The notes beneath the pieces were generated by a model. That model ran no database searches. It was given only the letters and a program-made list of their open reading frames with translations, and was not told the DNA's origin. The position numbers and the translations under genes were made by a program. Shown piece by piece: positions 35,599 to 44,609 of a DNA stretch of 64,000 nucleotides. Each line of letters starts with the position of its first letter. Positions within the stretch are counted from its first letter, which is position 1. Location: positions 124,001-188,000 of the forward strand of contig NZ_BBJJ01000008.1 of the NCBI RefSeq assembly GCF_000739815.1. The letters run 5' to 3'. This stretch comes from Paraburkholderia mimosarum LMG 23256 = NBRC 106338 (lineage in GTDB: Bacteria > Pseudomonadota > Gammaproteobacteria > Burkholderiales > Burkholderiaceae).

Positions 35599-36759
35599 TT
35601 ACTTCGCGAACTTCGTACAGATTTCGTTCACCGCGTGGCATACGCGCGCCACATCGGCTTCGGTCATCTGCGTGAAGAGCGGCAGCGTGACCGTGCTCGC
35701 GCCGAAGCGCTCCGCGTGCGGGAACATACCCGCCTTGAAACCACGCTCGCGGTAGAGCGTGAAAAGGTGGATGGCCGGGTAGTGCACGCCCGAGCCGATG
35801 CCGCGTTCCTTGAGCTCGCCCATGAAGCCGCCGCGCGTGATGGCGAGCTTCTCCAGCGGCAGCGTGATCTGGAACATATGCCAGTTGCTGTTGGTGAAAT
35901 CGGCGAGCGGCAGGCCCACGCCGAGCTTGACCGCCGCGCCGCCCTCCAGCCCCGCGAAGTAGGCGCGCGCGAGCGCGATGCGCTGACGGGTGAAGCGCTC
36001 GATGTGCTTGAGCTGGCCGAGCCCGACGCGCGCGGCGACATCGGTGAGATTGTACTTGCCGCCGAGCACGTCGCAGTCCATGCCGTCGAAGCCGGTGCGC
36101 GTGATGCCTTGCAGGCGGTATTTCTGCGCGAGGACGGCCTCGGCCTCGTCGTTGAGGACGAGCGCGCCGCCCTCGATCGAGGTGAGGTTCTTGTTGGGGT
36201 GGAAGCTGAACGACACGAGGTCGCCGATCGAGCCAATTCGCTTGCCATTCCACTGCGAGCCGAACGCCTGCGCGGCGTCCTCGATCACGCGCAGCTTGTG
36301 CTGGCGGGCGATCGCGTAAAGGCGGTCCATGTCGACGGGCAGGCCCGCGAGGTAGACGGGGATGAGCGCTTTCGTCTTCGGCGTGATGGCGGCCTCGAGC
36401 TTGTCGAGGTCGATGTTGCGAGTGAGCGGATCGATGTCGGCGAACACCGGCGTCGCGCCCACTTCATAGATCACGTTGCTCGTGGCGACCCACGACGCGG
36501 GCGTGGTGATGACCTCGTCGCCGGGACCGACGCCGGCGATGCGCAGGCCGATTTCGAGCGTGGCCGTGCCCGAGTTGAACGTGCGCACGGGCCGGCCGCC
36601 GCAATACGCGGAGAGCGCGGCCTCGAACGCCTGGTTCTGCGGACCGGTTGTGATCCAGCCCGAGCGCAGCACATCGGCGACGCCCTGGATGGTTTCCTCG
36701 TCGATTTCGGGGCGCACGAACGGCAGGAAAGGGAGAGACTGCGAGGATGACTGGGACAT
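35599..36759 (-). CDS. arnB: UDP-4-amino-4-deoxy-L-arabinose aminotransferase ArnB
   Basis: A 386-residue PLP enzyme of the DegT/DnrJ/EryC1/ArnB family. FVRPEIDEETIQGVADVLRSGWITTGPQNQAFE is the N-terminal signature. The PLP lysine lies in SFHPNKNLTSIEGGALV and the conserved Asp in VIEDAAQAFGSQW. It transaminates UDP-4-keto-arabinose from glutamate to UDP-Ara4N. The downstream arnC start is 118 bp away. The length fits E. coli ArnB (379-385). Confidence 0.95.
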   Translation of the reverse strand: MSQSSSQSLPFLPFVRPEIDEETIQGVADVLRSGWITTGPQNQAFEAALSAYCGGRPVRTFNSGTATLEIGLRIAGVGPGDEVITTPASWVATSNVIYEVGATPVFADIDPLTRNIDLDKLEAAITPKTKALIPVYLAGLPVDMDRLYAIARQHKLRVIEDAAQAFGSQWNGKRIGSIGDLVSFSFHPNKNLTSIEGGALVLNDEAEAVLAQKYRLQGITRTGFDGMDCDVLGGKYNLTDVAARVGLGQLKHIERFTRQRIALARAYFAGLEGGAAVKLGVGLPLADFTNSNWHMFQITLPLEKLAITRGGFMGELKERGIGSGVHYPAIHLFTLYRERGFKAGMFPHAERFGASTVTLPLFTQMTEADVARVCHAVNEICTKFAK

Positions 36760-36882
36760 GGGTGTGGGAGTCGTTGCTCGTCAGAAAGTGGGCCAGGCGA
36801 AAGAATCTGCACGCCTTACGAATTCCTTATATGGGGCGGGGCATGCAGCGCGACAAGCGAGAATACGGGGCGCCGCGGCGTT

Positions 36883-37254
36883 CTAGCTGCGCGCCAGCAC
36901 GAACACGCCGATCAGGATGATGCCGATGCCGACGAGCCGCTGCACGCTCATGACCTCGCCGAACAGATACCACGCCGCGAACGCATTGACCACGTAGCCG
37001 AGCGAGAGCATCGGGTAGGCGATCGAGACGTCCACGCGCGAGAGCCCGACGATCCACACGACCACGCTGAACACGTAGCAGGCGAGGCCGCCCAGAATCG
37101 GCACTTGCGTTGCAAGCTTCCAGCCGATGGGCAGGATGTTCGCACGGGTGAATTCGAAGTGTCCAACGGCATTGACACCGGCTTTCAGCAACAGTTGCGC
37201 ACAGGCATTGAGGCCGACGCCGGCGAGGATGCAGATCAGGGAAATCGGATTCAT
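36883..37254 (-). CDS. EamA/SMR-type small membrane protein, ArnE/ArnF-like flippase subunit
   Basis: A 123-residue protein with four membrane segments (about 4-22, 45-65, 75-95, 102-121). It contains GVGLNACAQLLLKAGVNAVG, GLACYVFSVVVWIVGLSRVDVSIAYPMLSLGYVVNAFAAWYLFGE, the small-multidrug-resistance fold used by ArnE and ArnF. Those proteins form the heterodimer that flips undecaprenyl-phosphate-Ara4N to the periplasm. Only one subunit gene is present here, so it may act as a homodimer. It lies between arnT and arnB on the same strand. Confidence 0.88.
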   Translation of the reverse strand: MNPISLICILAGVGLNACAQLLLKAGVNAVGHFEFTRANILPIGWKLATQVPILGGLACYVFSVVVWIVGLSRVDVSIAYPMLSLGYVVNAFAAWYLFGEVMSVQRLVGIGIILIGVFVLARS

Positions 37255-37330
37255 CGGAAAGGGTGGTTCAACGGGTTATGGGGGTGCGGCGGGATCGTGG
37301 CCGTTGGCCGCTGGCGCAGGCGGGACGTTA

Positions 37331-37369
37331 CCGGCCGCGCCTGGCCGGCCGCGCCTCGCCGGCCGCGCC
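37331..37369. repeat. GC-rich 14-bp tandem repeat, 3 copies
   Basis: CCGGCCGCGCC occurs at 37331-37341, 37345-37355 and 37359-37369 with a 14-bp period, in the 151-bp gap between arnT and the flippase gene. Confidence 0.75.
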
Positions 37370-37405
37370 AATTATCGCGCATGCGCCACGGGGGGCCGGA
37401 AGTGG

Positions 37406-39097
37406 TCAGGATTGGGGCTTCTCGACGATCACGCGGCGCGCGTCGCGGGCAATGACCTGCATCGGCAAGCCCTGCGCGGCGAGCTCTTCGTAGCGCTTCA
37501 CGGGAATCAGCGCGAGCGCATAGCGGTCGGCCTTCCAGCGGGTTTCCCATTCGGCGATGGTCGGCACCCATTTTTGTGGTTCCTCGGAGATGCCGAAGGC
37601 AAGCTCGTCGGTGACCTCGACCATCGTCATCGAGTGGCGCACGTAGAACGGCATGGTGTGGTCGAGCACGCCCACCGAGTAGAACGGCGTGTCGGGCGGC
37701 AGCTTCGCGATGGCGGCGCGCACCGCGGGTGCGAGCGGCGCCCCCGAGCTCAGCGTGCCGAATACGTCGTGGCCCGTGCCGGCGATGGTGGCGAGCAGCA
37801 GCCACGCGGTACCGAGCGCGAGCGCCGGCGCTCGCGCGCCGGTGTCCGGCGTGCGCTTCGCGCGGTTCAGGCGCAGGCCGACCATGGTCACGACGAAGGC
37901 CACCGCGGCGGCGGCGAACACCCATACCTGGAACGCCCGGTAGAGCGCGTTGGGGTTGCGCGCATCGCCGAAGCGGGTGAGCACGAAGGAGCCGGCCATC
38001 AGCGCGGCGGCGAGGAGCGCGTAGCCTGCGAGGTGCCGGTTCCACTGCGCGCGCGTCATGAGCGGCAGATACATGCCGATGATGAGCGCGACGGGCGGCG
38101 CGATGGGCAGCACGTAGGAGACCAGCTTCGAGTGGGAAACGCTGAAGAACAGGAAAATGAACACCGTCCACACGAACATCAGCGTGACGGGCGAGAAGCC
38201 GTTGGGCTGGCGCGGCGCGCGCAGCGCGTGGCGCACGCTCTGCACGCTCACCGAGAGCCACGGCAGAAAGCCGACCAGCATGACCGGCACGAAGTAGTAG
38301 AACGGGCCGGGGCGGTTCTGCTCCGGCGTGAGGTAGCGCCGGAACTGCTGGACGATGAAGAAGAAGTTGAAGAACTCGGGATTGCGCTGCTGCACGAGGA
38401 TGAACCACGGCGCAACGATCGCGAAGAACACGATCAGGCCGCTCACGAGATAGAGGCGCTTCCAGAGCGCCCAGTCGCGCGAAATCCCCGTGTAGAGGAC
38501 GAGCACCGCGCCCGGCAGGATCAGCCCGACCAGACCTTTGGAGAGCACTGCCATTGCCATGGCCGCCCAGCACACCCACATCCAGAGCCGCGCGCTTGCC
38601 TTGGGCAGGTCGGGGCGCTGCGCGAGCAAGAGCGCGCACAGCGTGAGCTGCATCCAGAACGACAGGCCCATGTCGAGCGTGTTGAAGTGGCCCATCAGGT
38701 TCCAGTACGGCGCGCACGCGAGCACGACCGCAGCGAAGAAGCCCGTGGCGGCGTTGAACACGCGCGCGCCCGTGAAGCCGATGAGCAGCACGCCCGCGAA
38801 GCCGGTGAGCGCCGTATAAAGGCGCGCCTGCCACTCGCCAATGCCGAACCACGCGAATGTGAGCGCGTTCATCCAGGTCTGCAGCGGCGGCTTCTCGAAG
38901 TACTTGTAGTCGTTGTAGCGCGGCGTGATCCAGTCGCCGGAGGCGAGCATCTCGCGCGCCATTTCGGCGTAGCGGCCTTCGTCGCTCGGCAACAGATGGC
39001 GCCAGCCGAGCGGCAGGAACCAGATCACGGCGAGGGCGAGGATCAGGAGCAGGATCGCGCTGCGGTTGAGCGGTAGCCTCGATGGCGTATCGTTCAT
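37406..39097 (-). CDS. arnT: ArnT-family lipid A aminoarabinose transferase (GT39/GT83)
   Basis: A 563-residue integral membrane glycosyltransferase with about 12 membrane segments in the first two thirds. The first periplasmic loop has GWRHLLPSDEGRYAEMAREMLASGDWITPRYNDYKYFEKPPLQTW, with the acidic and Lys/Pro residues typical of ArnT. A periplasmic C-terminal domain (about 440-563) follows. It moves Ara4N from undecaprenyl phosphate to lipid A phosphates, reducing polymyxin binding. It is the first gene of the leftward arn cluster. A second ArnT-like protein is encoded at 61657-63414; this one is the better ArnT candidate by context. Confidence 0.9.
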   Translation of the reverse strand: MNDTPSRLPLNRSAILLLILALAVIWFLPLGWRHLLPSDEGRYAEMAREMLASGDWITPRYNDYKYFEKPPLQTWMNALTFAWFGIGEWQARLYTALTGFAGVLLIGFTGARVFNAATGFFAAVVLACAPYWNLMGHFNTLDMGLSFWMQLTLCALLLAQRPDLPKASARLWMWVCWAAMAMAVLSKGLVGLILPGAVLVLYTGISRDWALWKRLYLVSGLIVFFAIVAPWFILVQQRNPEFFNFFFIVQQFRRYLTPEQNRPGPFYYFVPVMLVGFLPWLSVSVQSVRHALRAPRQPNGFSPVTLMFVWTVFIFLFFSVSHSKLVSYVLPIAPPVALIIGMYLPLMTRAQWNRHLAGYALLAAALMAGSFVLTRFGDARNPNALYRAFQVWVFAAAAVAFVVTMVGLRLNRAKRTPDTGARAPALALGTAWLLLATIAGTGHDVFGTLSSGAPLAPAVRAAIAKLPPDTPFYSVGVLDHTMPFYVRHSMTMVEVTDELAFGISEEPQKWVPTIAEWETRWKADRYALALIPVKRYEELAAQGLPMQVIARDARRVIVEKPQS

Positions 39098-39255
39098 GGG
39101 TTTCAGCCTGTTCTTGTTGCAGTCGTTGCGGTCGAGGTTCGGATGGCGCGGGCTCGCCCCGTCCGCACCCCGTGTGTGCGGCGGCGCGCGCCATCACGCG
39201 GCGCGCAAGTGTACTACGGCGCTGCGCGGCTACCTGATGACAAGCTTAAGCTGCG

Positions 39256-39630
39256 TCACCTTTCGAGCAGGAGTGCGGCCGCCACGCGGCGGCCTTCGGC
39301 CATGAGAATGTTGTAGGTGCGGCAGGCGGCCTTGAAGTCCATCGCCTCGACGCCGATGCGCCGGGCAGCCAGCGCCGCGGTCAGGCGCGGGTGCGGAAAG
39401 CGCAGGCGCTCGCCGCTGCCGAACACCACCACCTCGGGGTTGAGCGGAAGCAGCATTTCGAAGAGTTCGGGCGTCAGGGCGTCGAACGCTTGCACCGGCC
39501 AGGGGGTGACCGGCGACTCGGGCATCATGATGATGCTGCCTGTATGGCGTTCGAGATTCACTTCGACATAATCGGGGCCGTAACCGGTAACGGTATTCAG
39601 CGCGCCGCTGGAGTCCTGGTGTAGTTTCAA
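39256..39630 (-). CDS. Mth938-like domain protein (DUF498)
   Basis: A 124-residue protein of the Mth938/NDUFAF3-like family. It reads KLHQDSSGALNTVTGYGPDYVEVNLERHTGSIIMMPESPVTPW, then EVVVFGSGERLRFPHPRLTAALAARRIGVEAMDFKAACRTYNILMAEGRRVAAALLLE, a small conserved fold of unknown chemistry. I chose the TTG at 39630 as start because the family begins MKLHQ at this point; the frame continues upstream to an ATG at 39696, but that part is encoded by short tandem repeats and looks non-coding. The gene stands between arnT and alaA. Confidence 0.8.
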   Translation of the reverse strand: MKLHQDSSGALNTVTGYGPDYVEVNLERHTGSIIMMPESPVTPWPVQAFDALTPELFEMLLPLNPEVVVFGSGERLRFPHPRLTAALAARRIGVEAMDFKAACRTYNILMAEGRRVAAALLLER

Positions 39631-39649
39631 AACGGGGTTCCGGGGTAAT

Positions 39650-39677
39650 GGCGGTTCGGATGCGGCGGTTCGGATGC
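39650..39677. repeat. Perfect 14-bp tandem duplication
   Basis: GGCGGTTCGGATGC at 39650-39663 is repeated exactly at 39664-39677, just upstream of the preferred start of the Mth938-like gene. Confidence 0.85.
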
Positions 39678-39740
39678 GCAGGCAAGGGGCGCACATCCTG
39701 TGCCGATGCTGGCCGGGGCGGCCGGCGCTACCGGCTTCGC

Positions 39741-39788
39741 GATCCGCCTCCAGGTCCGCTTCCCGGTCCGCCTCCTGGCCCGCATCTT
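39741..39788. repeat. Four imperfect 12-bp tandem repeats
   Basis: GATCCGCCTCCA, GGTCCGCTTCCC, GGTCCGCCTCCT and GGCCCGCATCTT follow one another without gaps between the Mth938-like gene and alaA. Confidence 0.75.
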
Positions 39789-40160
39789 GACAGATTGCGC
39801 ATTGCGGAAGTTGGTCAAAATCCGCTAAATTATAGCTTTTTAGCCGCCGCCGCAGCGGTGCCTGCGGGCAAACCAGGTCGGCAGACCCCGCTGGAAGACC
39901 CGCTCGCGCCTATCCGCGCATCGGGCGAGGGCAGCCATAAGCTGCCGTGCGGTTGGTCAAGGATCCCTCCTGTGGCGTCGCATGTGCGCCGACCCCCGCA
40001 CACAAAGCGCGGCGCAACCGGGCGCAGCCAGGCCGAAGCGAGGCCGAAGGGGGGCGCGGCAGGTGTCCTTCAGGGTAGGCCGCGCTGCCCGGAATGCTCA
40101 GCTCGCTGCCCTGCATGTCACGTCCGCCCTGGCGCCATCCGCTGCCTGGTCAACTGTCGT

Positions 40161-40188
40161 TCAACCCGCGGTCGATCAACCCGCGGTC
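40161..40188 (+). repeat. 13-bp direct repeat TCAACCCGCGGTC
   Basis: Perfect copies at 40161-40173 and 40176-40188, about 55 bp before the alaA start. Each contains the palindrome CCGCGG. Possible regulator site in the alaA leader. Confidence 0.5.
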
Positions 40189-40243
40189 AACCCCGTTCCA
40201 GCCCTTTTACAGCTTTTTACTCGCCTCTGACTGATAGCCCGCC

Positions 40244-41482
40244 GTGAAACCGATTCTCAAATCCAACAAGCTGCAGAACGTCTGCTACGACATCCGCGGG
40301 CCGGTGCTCGAGCATGCGAAGCGCCTCGAAGAAGAAGGCCACCGCATCATCAAGCTGAACATCGGCAATCTCGCGCCATTCGGTTTCGACGCGCCCGACG
40401 AGGTCATTCAGGACATGATCCTGAACCTGCCGGGCTCGTCGGGCTACTCGGATTCGAAGGGGGTGTTCGCCGCGCGCAAGGCGATCATGCATTACGCGCA
40501 GCAAAAGGGCGTCAAGGGTGTGGAACTCGACGACATCTACATCGGCAACGGCGCCTCCGAGCTGATCGTGATGGCCATGCAGGCGCTCCTGAACGACGGT
40601 GACGAGGTGCTGCTGCCCGCGCCCGACTATCCGCTGTGGACGGCGGCCGTGAGCCTTTCGGGCGGCACGCCGGTGCACTACGTCTGCGACGAATCGAACG
40701 CGTGGATGCCCGACCTCGACGACATTCGCTCGAAGATCACGCCGAACACGCGCGCGATCGTCGTCATCAACCCGAACAACCCCACTGGCGCGCTGTATTC
40801 GGACGAACTGCTGCACGGCATCGTGGCCATCGCGCGCGAGCACGGCCTGATCCTCTTCGCCGACGAGGTCTACGACAAGATCATCTACGACGGCAAGACG
40901 CACACGGCGCTTGGCTCGCTCTCCGAAGACGTGATCACCGTCACCCTGAACAGCCTCTCGAAGAGCTATCGTGCCTGCGGCTATCGCGCGGGCTGGATGT
41001 TCCTCTCGGGCATGACGGGCGAAAACCGGCGCCGCTCGAAGGACTACACGGAAGGCCTCGGCATTCTCGCCTCGATGCGCCTGTGCGCGAACGTCCCGGG
41101 CCAGTATGCGATCCAGACGGCACTGGGCGGCTACCAGAGCATCAACGAGCTGATCCAGCCGGGCGGGCGTCTCTATCGTCAGCGCGAGCTTGCGTACAAC
41201 CTGCTCACGGCCATTCCCGGCGTGACCTGCGTGAAGCCCGAGGCGGCGCTCTACATGTTCCCGCGCCTCGACCCGAAGCTCTACCCGATCGAGGACGACC
41301 AGCAGTTCATCCTCGACCTGCTCCTGCAGGAGCGCGTGCTGCTCGTTCAAGGCACGGGCTTCAACTGGAAGCAGTCGGACCACTTCCGCGTGGTGTTCCT
41401 GCCGAACGTCGACGACCTGACCGATTCGATCAACCGCATTGCGCGCTTCCTCGACGGTTATCGCCAGCGGCACGGCAACTGA
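40244..41482 (+). CDS. alaA: Alanine transaminase AlaA
   Basis: A 412-residue fold-type I PLP aminotransferase that makes alanine from pyruvate and glutamate. It starts at GTG: MKPILKSNKLQNVCYDIRGPVLEHAKRLEEEGH, close to E. coli AlaA through its length (for example IGNLAPFGFDAPDEVI, PAPDYPLWTAAVSLSGG, VVINPNNPTGALYS). The PLP lysine is in LNSLSKSYRACGYRAGW. It is followed at 76 bp by hom, so the three genes alaA-hom-thrC may form one amino-acid operon. Confidence 0.96.
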   Translation: MKPILKSNKLQNVCYDIRGPVLEHAKRLEEEGHRIIKLNIGNLAPFGFDAPDEVIQDMILNLPGSSGYSDSKGVFAARKAIMHYAQQKGVKGVELDDIYIGNGASELIVMAMQALLNDGDEVLLPAPDYPLWTAAVSLSGGTPVHYVCDESNAWMPDLDDIRSKITPNTRAIVVINPNNPTGALYSDELLHGIVAIAREHGLILFADEVYDKIIYDGKTHTALGSLSEDVITVTLNSLSKSYRACGYRAGWMFLSGMTGENRRRSKDYTEGLGILASMRLCANVPGQYAIQTALGGYQSINELIQPGGRLYRQRELAYNLLTAIPGVTCVKPEAALYMFPRLDPKLYPIEDDQQFILDLLLQERVLLVQGTGFNWKQSDHFRVVFLPNVDDLTDSINRIARFLDGYRQRHGN

Positions 41483-41558
41483 CGAGCCCATGGGTCCGGC
41501 CACTGAGCCGCGCGCGCAAACGCACTCCCTTTCACATCTCTAGACGAACACACGCTGC

Positions 41559-42890
41559 ATGGATCCGATCAAAGTAGGTCTCTTGGGCTTCGGCACGGTG
41601 GGCAGCGGCACCTTCACGGTACTGCGGCGCAACCAGGAAGAAATCAAACGTCGCGCGGGCCGCGGCATCGAGGTGGCGCGCATTGCCGTGCGCAACCCCG
41701 CCAAGGCCACCGCGGCGCTCGGCGCACAAGCCGGCACCGTCGATCTGACGACTGACTTCAACGCCGTCGTCGACGACCCGTCGATTTCGATCGTCGCCGA
41801 AATGATCGGCGGCACGACGCTCGCGAAAGACCTCGTGCTGCGGGCGATCGCCAACGGCAAGCACGTGGTGACCGCGAACAAGGCGCTGCTGGCGGTGCAC
41901 GGCACCGAAATCTTCGAAGCGGCGCGCGCGAAGGGCGTGATGGTCGCGTTCGAGGCGGCGGTGGCGGGCGGCATTCCCATCATCAAGGCGCTGCGCGAAG
42001 GGCTCACGGCCAACCGCATCGAATACATCGCGGGCATCATCAACGGCACGACGAACTACATCCTCTCGGAAATGCGTGAGCGCGGACTCGACTTCGCGAC
42101 CGCGCTGAAGGCTGCGCAGGAGCTGGGCTACGCAGAAGCCGATCCGACCTTCGACATCGAAGGCGTGGACGCCGCGCACAAGGCCACGATCATGAGCGCG
42201 ATCGCGTTCGGCGTGCCCGTGCAGTTCGACAAGGCCTACGTGGAAGGCATCAGCAAGCTCGACGCCATCGACATCAAGTACGCGGAAGAGCTCGGCTATC
42301 GCATCAAGCTGCTCGGCATCGCGCGCCGCACCGAGAAGGGCATCGAGCTGCGCACCCATCCCACGCTGATCCCGGCCAAGCGCCTGCTGGCCAACGTGGA
42401 AGGCGCGATGAACGCCGTGGTCGTGCATGGCGACGCGGTGGGGACGACGCTCTACTACGGCAAGGGCGCGGGCGCGGAGCCGACGGCCTCGGCCGTGGTG
42501 GCCGATCTCGTGGACGTGACGCGCCTGCACACGGCCGACCCCGAGCACCGCGTGCCGCACCTCGCGTTCCAGCCGGACAGCCTCTCGAACACGCCGATCC
42601 TGCCGATCGACGAAGTCACGAGCGGCTATTACCTGCGCCTGCGCGTGGCCGACCAGACCGGTGTCATGGCCGCCATCACGCGCATCCTCGCCGATAGCGG
42701 CATCTCGATCGACGCGCTGCTGCAAAAGGAATCGGAAGAGGTCGACGCGCAGGGCAAGGCGGAAACCGACATCATCCTGATCACGCATGAAACGGTCGAA
42801 AAGAACGTGAACGCGGCGATCGCGCAGATCGAGAAACTCGCGACGGTGAAGTCGCAGGTCACGAAGCTGCGCATGGAAGGACTGAACTAA
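41559..42890 (+). CDS. hom: Homoserine dehydrogenase
   Basis: A 443-residue monofunctional enzyme reducing aspartate semialdehyde to homoserine. The NAD(P)-binding N-terminus is MDPIKVGLLGFGTVGSGTFTVL. The catalytic region is AYAEADPTFDIEGVDAAHKATIMSAIAFG, with the Lys and Asp of the active site. A C-terminal ACT domain (about 355-430, YLRLRVADQTGVMAAITRILADSGISIDALLQKE) mediates feedback by threonine. It is followed by thrC at 21 bp, the usual beta-proteobacterial pair. Confidence 0.97.
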   Translation: MDPIKVGLLGFGTVGSGTFTVLRRNQEEIKRRAGRGIEVARIAVRNPAKATAALGAQAGTVDLTTDFNAVVDDPSISIVAEMIGGTTLAKDLVLRAIANGKHVVTANKALLAVHGTEIFEAARAKGVMVAFEAAVAGGIPIIKALREGLTANRIEYIAGIINGTTNYILSEMRERGLDFATALKAAQELGYAEADPTFDIEGVDAAHKATIMSAIAFGVPVQFDKAYVEGISKLDAIDIKYAEELGYRIKLLGIARRTEKGIELRTHPTLIPAKRLLANVEGAMNAVVVHGDAVGTTLYYGKGAGAEPTASAVVADLVDVTRLHTADPEHRVPHLAFQPDSLSNTPILPIDEVTSGYYLRLRVADQTGVMAAITRILADSGISIDALLQKESEEVDAQGKAETDIILITHETVEKNVNAAIAQIEKLATVKSQVTKLRMEGLN

Positions 42891-42911
42891 GGCGCATTTG
42901 AGGCAAGGGCT

Positions 42912-44363
42912 ATGAATTACGTATCAACGCGCGGCGCGGGCGCCGGCGAGCATCATTCGTTTTCCGACATCCTGCTGGGCGGCCTCGCGCGCGACGGCGG
43001 CCTCTATCTGCCGGCCGAGTACCCGCAGATCAGCCAGCAAGAGCTCGCGCGCTGGCGCGGCCTTCCGTACGCGGATCTCGCGTTCGAGATTCTCTCGAAG
43101 TTCGCGGGCGACATTCCCGCCGAAGACCTGCGCGACATCACGCGCCGCACCTACACGGGCGAGACGTACCGCAACGTGCGCCACGGCGAAGACGCGAGCA
43201 GGATCACGCCGCTGACCACGCTCGGCGAGGAAAACGGCGCGCAGCTCTCGCTGCTCGAACTTTCGAACGGCCCGACGCTGGCGTTCAAGGACATGGCGAT
43301 GCAGCTGCTCGGCAACCTGTTCGAGTACGCGCTCGCGAAGGCCGGTCAGGAGCTGAACATTCTCGGCGCGACGTCGGGCGACACGGGTAGCGCCGCCGAG
43401 TACGCGATGCGCGGCAAGCAGGGCGTGCGCGTGTTCATGCTCTCGCCGCACAGGAAGATGAGCGCGTTCCAGACGGCCCAGATGTTCAGCCTGCAAGACC
43501 CGAACATCTTCAATCTGGCCGTGGAAGGCGTGTTCGACGACTGCCAGGACATCGTCAAGGCCGTCTCGAACGATCACGCGTTCAAGGCGCAGTACAAGAT
43601 CGGCACGGTCAACTCGATCAACTGGGCGCGCGTCGTGGCCCAGGTCGTGTACTACTTCGCCGGCTATTTCGCGGCGACGAAGTCGAACGACGAGCGTGTT
43701 TCGTTCACGGTGCCGTCGGGCAATTTCGGCAACGTCTGCGCGGGGCATATCGCGCGCATGATGGGCCTGCCCATCGAAAAGCTCGTGGTCGCGACCAACG
43801 AGAACGACGTGCTCGACGAGTTCTTCCGCACCGGCATTTACCGCGTGCGCGGCTCCGCGGAGACGTATCACACGACGAGCCCCAGCATGGACATCTCGAA
43901 GGCGTCGAACTTCGAGCGCTTCGTCTACGACCTGCTGGGCCGCGATCCCGCACGCGTCACGCAACTGTTCCGCGATGTGGAGGAGAAGGGCGGCTTCGAT
44001 CTCGTCGCGAGCGGCGACTTCGGGCGCGTGAAGCAGTTCGGCTTCGTGTCGGGCCGCAGCAGCCATGACGATCGCATCGCGACGATTCGCGACATCTATG
44101 CTCGCTACAAGACGATGATCGACACTCACACGGCCGACGGCGTGAAGGTCGCACGCGAACACCTGCAGCCGGGCGTGCCGATGATCGTGCTCGAAACCGC
44201 GCAGCCGGTGAAGTTCGGCGAGACGATTCGCGAAGCGCTCGACCGCGAGCCGGAGCGCCCCGCGGCGTTCGAGGGACTGGAGGCGCTGCCGCAGCGCTTC
44301 GAAGTCGTGCCCGCTGACGCTCAGCGCGTGAAGGACTACATCGCCGCTCACACTGCGGACTGA
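42912..44363 (+). CDS. thrC: Threonine synthase
   Basis: A 483-residue PLP enzyme making threonine from O-phosphohomoserine. The N-terminus is MNYVSTRGAGAGEHHSFSDILLGGLARDGGLYLPAEYP. The PLP lysine is in GPTLAFKDMAMQLLGNL. ATSGDTGSAAEYAMRG and VPSGNFGNVCAGHIARMMGLP bind phosphate. Length and motifs fit the long (type 2, E. coli-like) class. It completes the threonine branch with hom. Confidence 0.97.
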   Translation: MNYVSTRGAGAGEHHSFSDILLGGLARDGGLYLPAEYPQISQQELARWRGLPYADLAFEILSKFAGDIPAEDLRDITRRTYTGETYRNVRHGEDASRITPLTTLGEENGAQLSLLELSNGPTLAFKDMAMQLLGNLFEYALAKAGQELNILGATSGDTGSAAEYAMRGKQGVRVFMLSPHRKMSAFQTAQMFSLQDPNIFNLAVEGVFDDCQDIVKAVSNDHAFKAQYKIGTVNSINWARVVAQVVYYFAGYFAATKSNDERVSFTVPSGNFGNVCAGHIARMMGLPIEKLVVATNENDVLDEFFRTGIYRVRGSAETYHTTSPSMDISKASNFERFVYDLLGRDPARVTQLFRDVEEKGGFDLVASGDFGRVKQFGFVSGRSSHDDRIATIRDIYARYKTMIDTHTADGVKVAREHLQPGVPMIVLETAQPVKFGETIREALDREPERPAAFEGLEALPQRFEVVPADAQRVKDYIAAHTAD

Positions 44364-44375
44364 CGTACCACCTGG

Positions 44376-44397
44376 GGGCCGGATCCGCTTCCGGCCC
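44376..44397 (+). terminator. GC-rich hairpin after thrC
   Basis: GGGCCGGA (44376-44383) pairs with TCCGGCCC (44390-44397) around a 6-base loop, 12 bp past the thrC stop. There is no T run, so termination is only possible. Confidence 0.4.
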
Positions 44398-44609
44398 TGG
44401 CGCTTCGAGCTGTCGGGCGCTCCTTCCTGGCCGTACGCCCGGGCTCTCCCGAACCGGGCGCTGCAAGACTCCAGCCGATCCACAGCACTCGCACGCGATC
44501 CGCGCGAGGCCCGGCCACGCCCCAGGGCGCCGCGCGACCGTCGCGCCGCTACAATAACGACAGACCAACCGTTGCCGGCGGCCCGCCCGCCGAGTCCGAG
44601 ACGACCTCG

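Larger units (their letters stand above)
39631..40243. promoter_or_regulatory. 613-bp intergenic region before alaA
   Basis: No gene here convinces me. It holds a 14-bp perfect tandem duplication (39650-39677), four imperfect 12-bp repeats (39741-39788), an AT-rich promoter-like patch (TTGCGG 39803-39808, 17 bp, TAAATT 39826-39831, then TATAGC), about 400 bp of GC-rich leader, and a 13-bp direct repeat (40161-40188) before alaA. The long leader could hold regulation of alaA, but no attenuator was recognised. Confidence 0.5.

Noticed and set aside
39648..40247. 199-codon plus-strand open frame between the Mth938-like gene and alaA
   Set aside because: Proline/arginine-rich translation without domain features, spanning tandem repeats and a promoter-like patch and overlapping the alaA start.
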